Assembly (NCBI RefSeq): GCF_900108085.1
Contig: NZ_FNVR01000032.1
Location: 1 to 51,085 of the forward strand
Direction of reading: 5' to 3'
DNA: 51,085 nucleotides
From: Algoriphagus boritolerans DSM 17298 = JCM 18970
GTDB taxonomy: Bacteria; Bacteroidota; Bacteroidia; Cytophagales; Cyclobacteriaceae
A program made the translations under genes and the position numbers. Positions 1 to 8,742 of the stretch are shown one piece after another. Below the pieces are notes generated by a model, which was not told where the DNA came from, ran no database searches, and saw nothing but the letters and a program-made list of their open reading frames with translations. Position 1 is the stretch's first letter. Each line of letters begins with the position of its first letter.

Positions 1-85
1 GCCCTCAGAGACGATGAGGTCGATAGGCTGCAGGTGTAAAGTCAGTGATGGCATAGCTGAGCAGTACTAATTGCCCAAAAGCTTA
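1..85 (+). rRNA. rrl: 23S ribosomal RNA, 3' end (partial)
   Basis: The first ~85 bases match the conserved 3' end of bacterial 23S rRNA (segments such as GATGAGGTCGATAGGCTGCA and GAGCAGTACTAATTGCCC), in the form usual for Bacteroidota. The gene enters from the left edge. Its exact 3' end is estimated. It lies in an rRNA operon with the 5S gene downstream. Confidence 0.93.
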
Positions 86-205
86 CGCTACAGTTTTGTT
101 ACAGTTTCTACCAGATATGTTAAAGACATAAGATATTAGACGCAAGAAGTTAGACAAGGAATGGGAAATCCTGATACTTGATCCTAGCTACTTAAGTCTT
201 CCAAT
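86..205 (+). other. 23S-5S spacer
   Basis: About 120 bases between 23S and 5S rRNA. I see no tRNA cloverleaf in it. It is presumably processed spacer of the rRNA primary transcript. Confidence 0.7.
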
Positions 206-316
206 TTAGGCGGCCTAGCGCAGGGGTCCCACCTCTTCCCATCCCGAACAGAGAAGTTAAGCCCTGCAGCGCCGATGGTACTGGGGTTACACCCGGGAGA
301 GTAGGTAGCCGCCACA
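206..316 (+). rRNA. rrf: 5S ribosomal RNA
   Basis: The 5S hallmark segments are present: CCCACCTCTTCCCATCCCGA, GAACAGAGAAGTTAAGCCC and GGAGAGTAGGTAGCCGCC. GGCGGC at 209-214 pairs with GCCGCC at 308-313 to form the terminal helix 1, which sets the ends to within a few bases. Length (~110 nt) is normal. Confidence 0.95.
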
Positions 317-322
317 TTATTC

Positions 323-353
323 AAAGCCTCCGGAGAAATCCAGAGGCTTTTTT
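323..353 (+). terminator. Rho-independent terminator of the rRNA operon
   Basis: AAAGCCTC (323-330) pairs with GAGGCTTT (343-350) and is followed by a T run. It lies a few bases after the 5S gene and closes the rRNA operon. Confidence 0.9.
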
Positions 354-690
354 GCGTTTAAACGCTTCTAAAAAAAAATCGGATCAGTCTTAAAAGTTGG
401 GGGATTTGAGTGAATCGATTTTCTTTGTTTAAAGAAAGAATTGCAAGAGATGGATTACCTCAGTCTACTTTTGCCCTAGGGATTATGGAGTTTTTCGGGA
501 GAATTCGATGTTTGACGCTCCTCTGTGATCTTGGATTTCCATTTTATAAACTGAAATGTGGTTGATTATATCATTCAAGCACCAATTTGCTTAGGATTAA
601 AATAAATCCTGATTTTTATCATATTCCTAAAGGGAATTAGTCATCCCTTACTTTATCGGCAGAAGCTAGATTTGGGAATAAATCTTAATT
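354..690. other. Intergenic region with FNR-like promoter at its end
   Basis: No open reading frame or RNA gene is recognisable. The only structured element is the FNR-like box at 609-622 with a -7 element at 667-674. A near-palindrome TTGAT-TAT-ATCAT at 562-574 resembles the box but has a 3-base spacer. Confidence 0.6.
609..674 (+). promoter_or_regulatory. FNR-like box and -7 element in front of the Usp-like gene
   Basis: CTGAT-TTTT-ATCAT (609-622) fits the FNR/CRP-family half-site pattern TTGAT-N4-ATCAA. Downstream, TAGATTTG at 667-674 is an exact match to the Bacteroidota -7 consensus TAnnTTTG. The box centre (615.5) and the -7 centre (670.5) are 55 bp apart, placing the box near -62, as in class-I FNR promoters. 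The same spacing recurs at hemN and uspA. The regulator itself is inferred. Confidence 0.65.
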
Positions 691-1317
691 ATGAAGGTAA
701 GGTCTGTACCGGTTCCGGGATTTGGGCTACCAGAAGGCGTAATAAATGAATTTTTCTGTGAAAGATTTCCGGAATCATTCTCCCCTTCCAGTGTGGTGAA
801 TGGCTATTGTAATGAAAAGGATGAGCCGTCTCTGTTTGCAATGGATTTGTATAAAACGCTGGATTGGCTTCATGATCACGAATATCCAAGACCATTAGAA
901 AAAGAGCCTTGCAATACCCCTGTCTTGGTATATGCTCCTGATTTTTCAACCAAACATTTGTTGTTTCATTTTGACGGTTCGTCTCATTCTGCTGATTTAA
1001 TCAGAAAGTTTATTACGCTTTTTGGAAATTTAATACCTGAAAGTAAGGCCACTATAATTTCCCCAAACTTTATCCCAAAATCAAAAATCAAAGAAGAACG
1101 GGAAATAATTCAATTAATAACTTCATCGACCAGCGAAACCAGTTTTATAAAATTCAATTTCTCCAGAATTGGAGATTTCTGGTCCTATAGTGTCAAAAAT
1201 GACTGTACACTTCTCGTAACGTCAAAAAATTACCAAGCAGACTTGGCCAAAGTACTCTTTCATTTTTATAAAGGGAAGCTCTGGAGTTCAAGGCTTTCCT
1301 TTTATCTCTCGGTTTAA
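691..1317 (+). CDS. Hypothetical protein, divergent Usp-like domain, just upstream of the cco cluster
   Basis: A 208-residue soluble protein without signal peptide or membrane segment. I do not recognise the family with certainty. Residues ~76-205 have the rhythm of a universal-stress-protein fold: a first strand (VLVYAPDFS), a helix, a strand (ATIISP), and a late strand after a helix (SVKNDCTLLVTSKN) where UspA proteins carry DLLVMG. The ATP-loop glycines of UspA are not visible, so nucleotide binding is doubtful. It lies in the same direction as ccoI, 72 bp ahead, behind an FNR-like box, so a role in low-oxygen physiology is plausible. The N-terminal ~75 residues match nothing I know. Confidence 0.6.
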   Translation: MKVRSVPVPGFGLPEGVINEFFCERFPESFSPSSVVNGYCNEKDEPSLFAMDLYKTLDWLHDHEYPRPLEKEPCNTPVLVYAPDFSTKHLLFHFDGSSHSADLIRKFITLFGNLIPESKATIISPNFIPKSKIKEEREIIQLITSSTSETSFIKFNFSRIGDFWSYSVKNDCTLLVTSKNYQADLAKVLFHFYKGKLWSSRLSFYLSV

Positions 1318-1330
1318 ATCATGGAATTCG

Positions 1331-1374
1331 CTGATTTTTGTCATGATTTTCTAATAATCGCTCAGGTAATTTTA
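1331..1374 (+). promoter_or_regulatory. FNR-like box and possible -7 element in front of ccoI
   Basis: CTGAT-TTTT-GTCAT (1331-1344) is a palindrome almost identical to the one at 609-622. TAATTTTA at 1367-1374 could be the -7 element. Centre-to-centre distance is 33 bp, which would put the box near -40, the class-II position. Induction of the cco operon at low oxygen would fit the known regulation of cbb3 oxidases. Confidence 0.55.
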
Positions 1375-1389
1375 TAAAAATAACTTTTG

Positions 1390-3819
1390 ATGAAACCCGT
1401 TTCTTCCTCTGAAATTCAAGCCAAATGTTACCACTGCGGGGAAACCTGTGAGCAGGAAAGCCTTGTTTTTGATGATAGAAGGTTTTGTTGCCAAGGTTGT
1501 AAGCTGGTTTATGAAGTTCTTTCCCAAAACGACCTCTGCGAATACTACCAGATGGAATCTACCCCTGGGAAAAGCCAAAAAGCCAATTCCAGCTTCAAGA
1601 ATCGATTTGATTATCTGGATGATTCCGAGGTGATTCAAAAGCTTTTGGATTTTAAGGATGAAAAAGAGAGCCACATTACTTTTTACATACCTTTAATTCA
1701 CTGTGCGTCTTGCATTTGGCTTCTTGAAAATTTATTCCAAATCAATAAATCGATTTTTGGAAGTCGGGTGGATTTTGTCAAAAAGAAAGTCCAAATTAAG
1801 TTTTCTCATGAGCAAATCAGTCTGAAAGAAGTCGTAACCTTGCTGTCTACACTTGGCTACGAACCAAAAATTAATCTCTCAGATCTCGACCATAAGACAA
1901 AGAATTCAATTGATAGGAAGACGCTGACCAAGCTGGGAGTTGCGGGTTTTTGTTTTGGGAATATGATGCTTTTTAGCCTCCCGGAGTATTTTTCAGAAGC
2001 CCGACTTCTTGGAGAAGATTTTAAGAGGCTATTCGATTACCTGAATGTGGTTCTTTCGCTTCCTATTGTATTCTATTCGGCCAGTGATTACTATTTGTCT
2101 GCCTGGAATGCAATACGTCAGCGCAAGATTAACATGGATGTACCCATTGTATTAGGAATCATTGCTTTTTTCCTTTATTCCCTTTGGGAGATCTTCGCTC
2201 AGGGGAATGCTGGATACATGGACAGCCTCGGTGGGCTGCTTTTCTTTCTTTTGCTTGGGAAAATTTATCAACAAAAAACCTTCGCCACACTTGAATTTGA
2301 CCGGGATTATAAATCCTATTTTCCAATTGCAGTTACCCGATTAGTTCAAAATAGAGAAGAAGTCATCCCACTTTTCAAGCTTCAGGTCGGTGATGTGGTC
2401 TTGGTACGCGATGAAGAATTGATTCCGGCAGACTCTTTACTGCTCAGCAACCACGCTAATATCGATTACAGCTTTGTCACTGGCGAAGAAGTACCCGTTC
2501 CCAAGTGTAAAGGCGAATGGATCTATGCCGGGGGAAGGCAAAAGGGGGACTCAGTACTTCTCACCATTCAAAAATCCCCTTCTCAAAGCTACTTGACGGA
2601 TTTGTGGAATAATGAATCTTTTGAAAAATCAAGTACAAGACTGCTAGAACCCTTGGCAAACCGGATCAGTGGAGTATTTACCTGGTCAGTGCTGACTATT
2701 GCCGTGGTAGCATTTGTTTTTTGGTTTGGAAAAGACCTTTCTATTGCTGTGAAAGCATTTACTACCGTGCTTATTGTCGCTTGCCCATGCGCCCTTTCTA
2801 TGTCCACACCTTTTACTTTAGGCAATACCTTACGAATTTTTGGGAAAAGTAAATTTTATTTAAAAAATGCAGCAGTGGTAGAGCGGCTTGCATTATTGGA
2901 TACCCTAGTTTTTGATAAAACCGGCACCTTGACAGATCCCGCTAATGCTTCTATTGAGTACTTCGGTGAGCCGCTTTCATCCGAAACCCAATCTATCCTC
3001 AAGGCTATGGTAGCCCGATCCACCCATCCGTTGAGCAATAGAATCAACCTGTTTTTGACCAAAGCAGATCCGACTAGCCTTGCCAATGTGCAGGAAATTA
3101 AAGGTTCTGGAATCTTGGCTGATTATAAGAACCAAGAATTCAGATTAGGCTCTCAGCGCTTTGCAGGCGGATTGGATCATCCGATTGGAAAAGAAGGCAA
3201 TCACGTCTACCTCAGTGTTGAGGGAGTGAATTTGGGATACTTCCATATCCAATCAGGATTGAGAGAAGGTGCGGTCAAAGTAGTAAATGACCTCATACCA
3301 GACTATGAACTTCACGTGCTTTCAGGGGATCATGCTCATGAACGGGAATCCCTCATACAAAGACTATCCTCGCGGCTAAACTTCAATTTCGAACAAAGTC
3401 CAAAAGACAAACTCAACTATCTCAAAGCGCTCAATAAGCAAGAAAAAAATACACTCATGGTAGGAGATGGGCTCAATGATGCCGGAGCGCTCCAGGAAAG
3501 TCAGGTTGGGATAGCGATTACTGATCGCGTCAGCCACTTTTCTCCGGCAAGCGACGCCATTCTTGATGCGGCATCATTCGACAAGATTCCAAGTTTCCTC
3601 TCATTTGCCAAGCAAAGTCGCTCTATAATCAAAGCCAGTTTTGGGCTGAGTTTCTTATATAACATCGTGGGAATCAGTCTTGCAGTACAAGGACTGCTCA
3701 GTCCGGTTCTATGTGCGATTCTCATGCCCTTGAGCAGTATTTCTGTGGTGGTGTTTACCACTCTTGCCACTAATTATATGGGGATTCGCAAGGGTCTCAT
3801 TCACCTAAACAAACCCTAA
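1390..3819 (+). CDS. ccoI: CcoI, copper-transporting P1B-type ATPase for cbb3 oxidase assembly
   Basis: Membrane ATPase (809 aa from the ATG at 1390; a TTG lies just before) that supplies copper for the CuB site of cbb3 oxidase. Visible in order: an N-terminal cysteine-rich zinc-ribbon-like part (CYHCGETCE, FCCQGCK); a HMA-like domain with HCASC (C105, C108); membrane helices; the actuator motif TGEE; the intramembrane metal site CPC (C465-P466-C467); the phosphorylation motif DKTGT (D509); the HP motif (THPLS); and GDGLND. All catalytic motifs are intact and the length is typical of the CcoI/FixI branch. It is first in a tight operon; the stop is one base before ccoS. An FNR-like box lies upstream. 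Confidence 0.95.
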   Translation: MKPVSSSEIQAKCYHCGETCEQESLVFDDRRFCCQGCKLVYEVLSQNDLCEYYQMESTPGKSQKANSSFKNRFDYLDDSEVIQKLLDFKDEKESHITFYIPLIHCASCIWLLENLFQINKSIFGSRVDFVKKKVQIKFSHEQISLKEVVTLLSTLGYEPKINLSDLDHKTKNSIDRKTLTKLGVAGFCFGNMMLFSLPEYFSEARLLGEDFKRLFDYLNVVLSLPIVFYSASDYYLSAWNAIRQRKINMDVPIVLGIIAFFLYSLWEIFAQGNAGYMDSLGGLLFFLLLGKIYQQKTFATLEFDRDYKSYFPIAVTRLVQNREEVIPLFKLQVGDVVLVRDEELIPADSLLLSNHANIDYSFVTGEEVPVPKCKGEWIYAGGRQKGDSVLLTIQKSPSQSYLTDLWNNESFEKSSTRLLEPLANRISGVFTWSVLTIAVVAFVFWFGKDLSIAVKAFTTVLIVACPCALSMSTPFTLGNTLRIFGKSKFYLKNAAVVERLALLDTLVFDKTGTLTDPANASIEYFGEPLSSETQSILKAMVARSTHPLSNRINLFLTKADPTSLANVQEIKGSGILADYKNQEFRLGSQRFAGGLDHPIGKEGNHVYLSVEGVNLGYFHIQSGLREGAVKVVNDLIPDYELHVLSGDHAHERESLIQRLSSRLNFNFEQSPKDKLNYLKALNKQEKNTLMVGDGLNDAGALQESQVGIAITDRVSHFSPASDAILDAASFDKIPSFLSFAKQSRSIIKASFGLSFLYNIVGISLAVQGLLSPVLCAILMPLSSISVVVFTTLATNYMGIRKGLIHLNKP

Positions 3820-3820
3820 A

Positions 3821-4009
3821 ATGGAAGTTATTTTCATACTTATCGCAGTAAGTCTCATTCTCGCAGTTTCGTTTTTATTCCTTTTTTTCAGAGCAATGAA
3901 GGACGGGCAGTTTGATGACGATTATACTCCTTCAGTTCGAATTTTATTTGAAAATCAGCCTAAAAAATCAAAAAAAGATCAACCAAAAAAAACCAAGTCC
4001 TATGAATGA
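3821..4009 (+). CDS. ccoS: CcoS, cbb3 oxidase maturation protein
   Basis: A 62-residue protein with one N-terminal membrane helix (~residues 3-23) followed by the CcoS signature with GQFDD (FFRAMKDGQFDDDYTPS). CcoS is needed for incorporation of haem and copper into CcoN. The C-terminus is lysine-rich. The gene starts one base after ccoI and its last codons overlap the ccoN start by 8 bp, so translation is probably coupled. Confidence 0.93.
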   Translation: MEVIFILIAVSLILAVSFLFLFFRAMKDGQFDDDYTPSVRILFENQPKKSKKDQPKKTKSYE

Positions 4010-6137
4010 TTCTACTTTGGAACGGTTTCACTATGACAATAAAATTGTCAAGTACTTTAGTGCCGCTACGATAATCTGGGGTCTAGTGGGAATGTTGGTG
4101 GGGCTTCTTGCCGCTACTCAACTGTTCCTTCCTGAGGCCAATTTGGGCAACCCTTACACGACCTTTGGAAGGATACGCCCGCTGCATACCAATGCAGTCA
4201 TCTTTGCATTTGTGGGTAACGCCATCTTTGCAGGGGTTTATTACTCCATGCCCAGGTTGCTTAAAACCCCAATGTGGAATAGCTTCCTAAGTTGGTTTCA
4301 CTTTTGGGGCTGGCAGTTGATTATTGTCGCTGCGGCCATCACACTGCCTTTAGGATTTACCACTTCCAAAGAATATGCAGAATTGGAATGGCCGATTGAT
4401 ATTGCCATTGCACTGGTGTGGGTAGCATTTGGGGCAAATATGATCGGAACGCTGATCAAGCGACGTGAGCGACACATGTATGTGGCGATCTGGTTCTATC
4501 TCGCTTCATTTGTCACGGTCGCTGTGCTTCATATTTTCAATTCCTTTGAGCTACCTGTTTCATTTATGAAAAGCTACTCCGCTTATGCCGGAGTTCAGGA
4601 TGCGCTAGTTCAGTGGTGGTATGGACACAATGCTGTTGCTTTTTTCCTGACTACTCCATTTTTGGGGTTGATGTATTATTTCTTGCCAAAAGCTGCAAAT
4701 AGACCAGTTTATTCTTACAAACTATCCATCGTACACTTCTGGTCGCTGATCTTCCTTTACATGTGGGCAGGACCCCACCACTTGCTTTACACTGCACTTC
4801 CTGAATGGGCCCAAGTTCTGGGAACTGTGTTTTCAGTAATGTTGGTAGCCCCTTCTTGGGGAGGAATGGTCAATGGACTTTTGACACTTCGAGGAGCCTG
4901 GGATAAAGTCCGAAATGAGCCGGTATTGAAATTCATGGTTGTCGCCATCACTGCCTATGGTATGGCTACTTTTGAAGGACCAATGCTTTCGCTTAAAAAT
5001 GTGAATGCCATAGCCCATTATACCGACTGGATCGTTGGACACGTACATATTGGAGGTCTTGGATGGAATGGTTTTCTGACGTTTGGCATGCTTTATTGGA
5101 TGTGGCCAAGACTATTCAAAACAAGCCTTTTCTCAACTAAGCTTGCCAATACGCACTTTTGGTTGGGGACTTTGGGGATTGTTTTCTACGCACTTCCCTT
5201 ATATGTTTCCGGTTTGACTCAATTCCTAATGTTGAAGGAATTCAATGAAGCTGGTCGCTTAGCTTATCCTAATTTTCTTGAAACAGTGATCCAAATCGTT
5301 CCGATGTATATGCTTAGAGCTTTCGGTGGATTGCTTTACCTAAGTGGGGCTATCGTGATGATGTACAACATGTGGATGACAGCTAAGCAAGGTGTTTTCC
5401 AGGAAACCGAAGAAGATCAAGCTCCTGCATTGGCAAAAGCTTACAATCCAAGCGGTGAGTTTTGGCATAGAGCCTGGGAAAGAAAGCCGGTATTCTTTAC
5501 AATTCTGGCGACGATTGCCATCGCTATCGGTGGAGCAATTGAGATCATTCCCACTATTTTGATCAAATCAAATGTACCGACTATCACCTCTGTAAAACCC
5601 TATACCCCTCTGGAATTGGAGGGGAGAGATCTTTACATCGCCAACGGGTGCGTTGGTTGCCACTCTCAGATGATTCGTCCATTCAGGTCTGAGACAGAAC
5701 GCTACGGAGAATATTCAAAAGCAGGTGAGTTTGTGTATGACCGGCCATTTCTATGGGGATCCAAGCGAACTGGTCCGGATCTTCATCGAATAGGTGGAAA
5801 ATATCCAGACAGTTGGCACTACTATCACATGGTGGATCCTGGCTCTATGTCTCCTGGCTCCCTGATGCCTCCTTATCCATGGATGACTACCAATGAATTG
5901 GATAAATCCGATCTACCTGCCAAAATCAGAACCCTTCAGAAATTAGGTGTCCCATACCCTGAGGGATTTGACCAGGAGGCAACAGCTGATTACGATGCTC
6001 AAGCCTCAAAAATTGTAGCCAACCTCAAAGATGCAGGAGTCGAGGTTGCTCCAAATACCGAAATCGTAGCATTGATTGCCTATCTGCAGCGTATGGGAAC
6101 AGATATTAAGCAGCAAGCCGCAGTGCCAAACCAATAA
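4002..6137 (+). CDS. ccoNO: CcoNO, fused subunits I and II of cbb3-type cytochrome c oxidase
   Basis: Terminal oxidase core with subunits I and II in a single 711-residue chain. I chose the ATG at 4002 (MNDSTLERF) because upstream in-frame codons lie inside ccoS. Residues ~1-470 are CcoN: multiple membrane helices with the haem/CuB histidine motifs (HTNAVIFAF, WWYGHNAVAFF, HHLLYTALP, and VGHVHIGG with H347 and H349). After a linker and one anchor helix (~residues 500-520) comes CcoO with a c-type haem motif CVGCH (C550, C553, H554), SQMIRPF, and a late methionine region (SLMPPYPWM) supplying the axial ligand. Electrons pass from CcoP/CcoO haems to the CcoN haem b/b3-CuB centre. ccoQ follows after 11 bp. 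The N-O fusion is a known trait of many Bacteroidota. Confidence 0.95.
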   Translation: MNDSTLERFHYDNKIVKYFSAATIIWGLVGMLVGLLAATQLFLPEANLGNPYTTFGRIRPLHTNAVIFAFVGNAIFAGVYYSMPRLLKTPMWNSFLSWFHFWGWQLIIVAAAITLPLGFTTSKEYAELEWPIDIAIALVWVAFGANMIGTLIKRRERHMYVAIWFYLASFVTVAVLHIFNSFELPVSFMKSYSAYAGVQDALVQWWYGHNAVAFFLTTPFLGLMYYFLPKAANRPVYSYKLSIVHFWSLIFLYMWAGPHHLLYTALPEWAQVLGTVFSVMLVAPSWGGMVNGLLTLRGAWDKVRNEPVLKFMVVAITAYGMATFEGPMLSLKNVNAIAHYTDWIVGHVHIGGLGWNGFLTFGMLYWMWPRLFKTSLFSTKLANTHFWLGTLGIVFYALPLYVSGLTQFLMLKEFNEAGRLAYPNFLETVIQIVPMYMLRAFGGLLYLSGAIVMMYNMWMTAKQGVFQETEEDQAPALAKAYNPSGEFWHRAWERKPVFFTILATIAIAIGGAIEIIPTILIKSNVPTITSVKPYTPLELEGRDLYIANGCVGCHSQMIRPFRSETERYGEYSKAGEFVYDRPFLWGSKRTGPDLHRIGGKYPDSWHYYHMVDPGSMSPGSLMPPYPWMTTNELDKSDLPAKIRTLQKLGVPYPEGFDQEATADYDAQASKIVANLKDAGVEVAPNTEIVALIAYLQRMGTDIKQQAAVPNQ

Positions 6138-6148
6138 TCATAGAAGCC

Positions 6149-6331
6149 ATGTATAAAGAAATTCTAAGATCAATTGAAAATATCGAGATCTATCCAATCA
6201 TCTCACTGATCATCTTCCTGTCGTTTTTTGTGTGCATGTTTATTTGGGTCGTTAGGACACCCAAAGACCACATCAAACACATGGAGTCTCTTCCCTTCGA
6301 TGATCAAGATTCAACCATCAAACAGCTATGA
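6149..6331 (+). CDS. ccoQ: CcoQ/FixQ-like small membrane subunit of cbb3 oxidase
   Basis: A 60-residue protein with a single membrane helix (~residues 16-36) followed by WVVRTPKDHIKHMESLPFDD, the usual layout of CcoQ. CcoQ stabilises the CcoP-CcoNO interaction. It lies between ccoNO and ccoP; its stop overlaps the ccoP start as ATGA (6328-6331). Identification relies on position and topology since the family is poorly conserved. Confidence 0.85.
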   Translation: MYKEILRSIENIEIYPIISLIIFLSFFVCMFIWVVRTPKDHIKHMESLPFDDQDSTIKQL

Positions 6332-7257
6332 AAAAGCTATTTTCAATATTCGCAATTTTAGGGCTCACTACTTTTCCGGTATGGGCCCAAACGGAAGAAT
6401 CTAATTGGTACACCAAACTGCAAGCTATGGATTCTGGTCAATTGACGCTCTTGGTGATTCTCGGGATTGTCTTGACTGTGATCGTTTTGCTATTGATTCT
6501 GATGGTGTACCTGATGTCCTTTATGTCGGCGGTGCTGCGTAAAGAAAGTCCCGGAATAGCAGTAGATGAGCCATCTTGGTGGGATACTTTCAAAGAGCGC
6601 TTTGTAACGGGAAAAGTAGACGAAGTCGGAGGTAAGGAAGAAAAGGCTAAAATGATGTCTGATCATTCCTACGATGGAATTTCTGAGTTGGACAATTTTA
6701 TGCCTCCTTGGCTTCAATGGGTATTCATCGGTACTATTGCTTTTGCAGTAGTATATTTTGTCCACTATTCTGTGTTGGGTAATGGACCAACAGGGGTCGA
6801 GGAATATGAGGAAGAACTACGATTGGAAGCGATAGCAGCAGAGTACAGGCAGGCAAATATGTTGGCTGGAATTGATGAGAATACGGTGGTTTTTGATGGG
6901 TCTGCCACAGCTGTGAATGCCGGAAGGACAATTTTTGAAACCAACTGTGCTGCCTGTCACGCCTCTGATGGGGGTGGGGGAGTGGGTCCAAACCTCACTG
7001 ATGCGTATTGGATTCACGGGGGATCTATTTCGGATGTATTCAGAATTATAAAATACGGAGTAGTGGAAAAAGGAATGATTCCTTGGCAGGACCAATTAAG
7101 TCCGGAACAAATTCAGCAGGTGTCTTCCTTTATTCTGACACTCAAAGGGACCACACCTGCAATTCCGAAAGCGCCACAAGGGGAGTTGTTTGCGCCAGCT
7201 CCTGAGGAAGAGCTGCCTGTGACTGATAGCACTGAGGTAGTCGCAACTATAGAGTAA
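6328..7257 (+). CDS. ccoP: CcoP, c-type cytochrome subunit III of cbb3 oxidase (single haem)
   Basis: 309-residue membrane-anchored cytochrome c. Signal-like start ending near FPVWAQ, a membrane helix (~40-65), the FixP_N region with a second helix (MPPWLQWVFIGTIAFAVVYF), then one cytochrome c domain with CAACH (C207, C210, H211) and GVGPNLTD; the axial Met is probably in VEKGMIPW. The acidic proline-rich tail (APEEELP) is disordered. Proteobacterial CcoP normally has two CXXCH motifs; here I find only one. Translationally coupled with ccoQ. It passes electrons from soluble cytochrome c or the bc1/ACIII complex to CcoO. Confidence 0.94.
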   Translation: MKKLFSIFAILGLTTFPVWAQTEESNWYTKLQAMDSGQLTLLVILGIVLTVIVLLLILMVYLMSFMSAVLRKESPGIAVDEPSWWDTFKERFVTGKVDEVGGKEEKAKMMSDHSYDGISELDNFMPPWLQWVFIGTIAFAVVYFVHYSVLGNGPTGVEEYEEELRLEAIAAEYRQANMLAGIDENTVVFDGSATAVNAGRTIFETNCAACHASDGGGGVGPNLTDAYWIHGGSISDVFRIIKYGVVEKGMIPWQDQLSPEQIQQVSSFILTLKGTTPAIPKAPQGELFAPAPEEELPVTDSTEVVATIE

Positions 7258-7306
7258 ATTAATCACTGCCGAGAGTGAATTCTTTCGGGAGTAATTTACC
7301 TAAACC

Positions 7307-8734
7307 ATGGCAAAGAAAAACCTAAATCCACATTTGAATCCAGAGACCTTCCGGGATGCCCTTGCTACTGTCAAAGAGGACGGTAAGCGAAATTGGGTGT
7401 ATCCCAAAAAAGTCACCGGGTACTTTTATAAGTATCGGACCTATCTGTCCTGGATTTTATTGGCGATTTTGTTTGTTGGACCATTTATTCAGGTGAATGG
7501 TAGGCCTTATATGCTGTTCAATATATTTGAACGAAAGTTTATCATTTTTGGAGCCGCATTTTGGCCCCAGGATACGCACTTGCTGATATTTCTGTTACTG
7601 ATATTTTTTGTGTTTGTGATTTTGTTCACCGTGGTCTTTGGAAGGGTTTGGTGTGGCTGGGCCTGTCCTCAGACACTTTTCATGGAGATGGTTTTTCGCA
7701 AAATTGAATACCTGATCGAGGGGGATGCAAATCAGCAGCGCGCGCTGAATGATGCGCCTTGGACTGGTGAGAAAATCTGGAAGAAAGGGTTGAAAATCAG
7801 TGTTTTTGGCCTTATTTCTTTGATTATTGGCCACTTAGTCATGGCCTATCTGATAGGAGTCGATCAAGTGAAAGAAATTATCACCAAACCACCTACTGAG
7901 AATATGGCCGGATTTATCGGTCTGGTTTCATTTTCAGGAATTTTCATGTTCGTTTTCTCTTGGTTTAGAGAGCAGGCTTGCTTGGTCGTTTGTCCTTATG
8001 GAAGACTTCAGGGTGTGCTTTTGGATGACAATAGCATTAATGTCATGTATGACTATATCCGGGGCGAACCCAGGAACCCTATCCGGAAAAATGAAGTGGC
8101 ACCTACTCCGAAAGGGGATTGCATCGACTGCGGACTATGTGTGCAGGTTTGTCCTACAGGCATCGACATCAGGAATGGAACTCAAATGGAATGTGTGAGC
8201 TGTACTGCTTGTATTGATGCCTGCGATGAAGTGATGGTTAAAGTCGACAGGCCCGTTGGCTTAATTCGATATGCATCCGAAAATAGCATCCGACAAGGCT
8301 TTCAGAAATTACTGACAGGTAAGGTAAAAGGGTATACCGCTGTTCTGGTTGTATTGGTGGCGGCATTTATTGGCCTGATCGCAACACGGGAAGATTTAGA
8401 AGGAACGATTACACGTTTTCCGGGGATGACCTATCAGGAACGGGAAGCAGGAAAGGTATCCAACCTGTACAATATTACGCTGATCAATAAAACATTTGAA
8501 TCCCAACGTGTAGCTATCAAAGCCTTGGCTGAGGGGATGGAAGTAGAAATTGTTGGAGCTTCTGATTGGGTTTTGGCGCCTCAGACTAAGTTGGAGGGGC
8601 GTTTCTTCTTAGTGCGGGATCAATCAGAGGTGAAGGTACCACAGGAGAAGGTTATGCTTCAACTCCTGAATCAGGGAGAGGAATTTGATGAGATTCAAAC
8701 AAACTTTATGGCTCCGGTCGGGGCCAATAAATAA
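7307..8734 (+). CDS. ccoG: CcoG, cbb3 oxidase accessory polyferredoxin-like membrane protein
   Basis: 475 residues. N-terminal membrane helices, CGWACPQTLFMEMVFRKIEY and CLVVCPYGRLQG, then two [4Fe-4S]-type cysteine clusters (CIDCGLCVQVCPTGID and CVSCTACIDACDEV), another membrane helix (~residues 343-362), and a C-terminal Ig-like extracytoplasmic domain. CcoG is reported to act in cupric reduction for copper delivery to cbb3 oxidase. It follows ccoP after 49 bp in the same direction and precedes ccoH by 8 bp. Confidence 0.93.
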   Translation: MAKKNLNPHLNPETFRDALATVKEDGKRNWVYPKKVTGYFYKYRTYLSWILLAILFVGPFIQVNGRPYMLFNIFERKFIIFGAAFWPQDTHLLIFLLLIFFVFVILFTVVFGRVWCGWACPQTLFMEMVFRKIEYLIEGDANQQRALNDAPWTGEKIWKKGLKISVFGLISLIIGHLVMAYLIGVDQVKEIITKPPTENMAGFIGLVSFSGIFMFVFSWFREQACLVVCPYGRLQGVLLDDNSINVMYDYIRGEPRNPIRKNEVAPTPKGDCIDCGLCVQVCPTGIDIRNGTQMECVSCTACIDACDEVMVKVDRPVGLIRYASENSIRQGFQKLLTGKVKGYTAVLVVLVAAFIGLIATREDLEGTITRFPGMTYQEREAGKVSNLYNITLINKTFESQRVAIKALAEGMEVEIVGASDWVLAPQTKLEGRFFLVRDQSEVKVPQEKVMLQLLNQGEEFDEIQTNFMAPVGANK

Positions 8735-8742
8735 ACAAAACT

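Noticed and set aside
86..205. Possible tRNA in the 23S-5S spacer
   Set aside because: No cloverleaf, TTCAA-type loop or CCA end is visible.
562..574. Near-FNR palindrome TTGAT-TAT-ATCAT
   Set aside because: The spacer is 3 bases instead of 4 and no -7 element stands at the 55-bp position, so I did not count it with the other four boxes.
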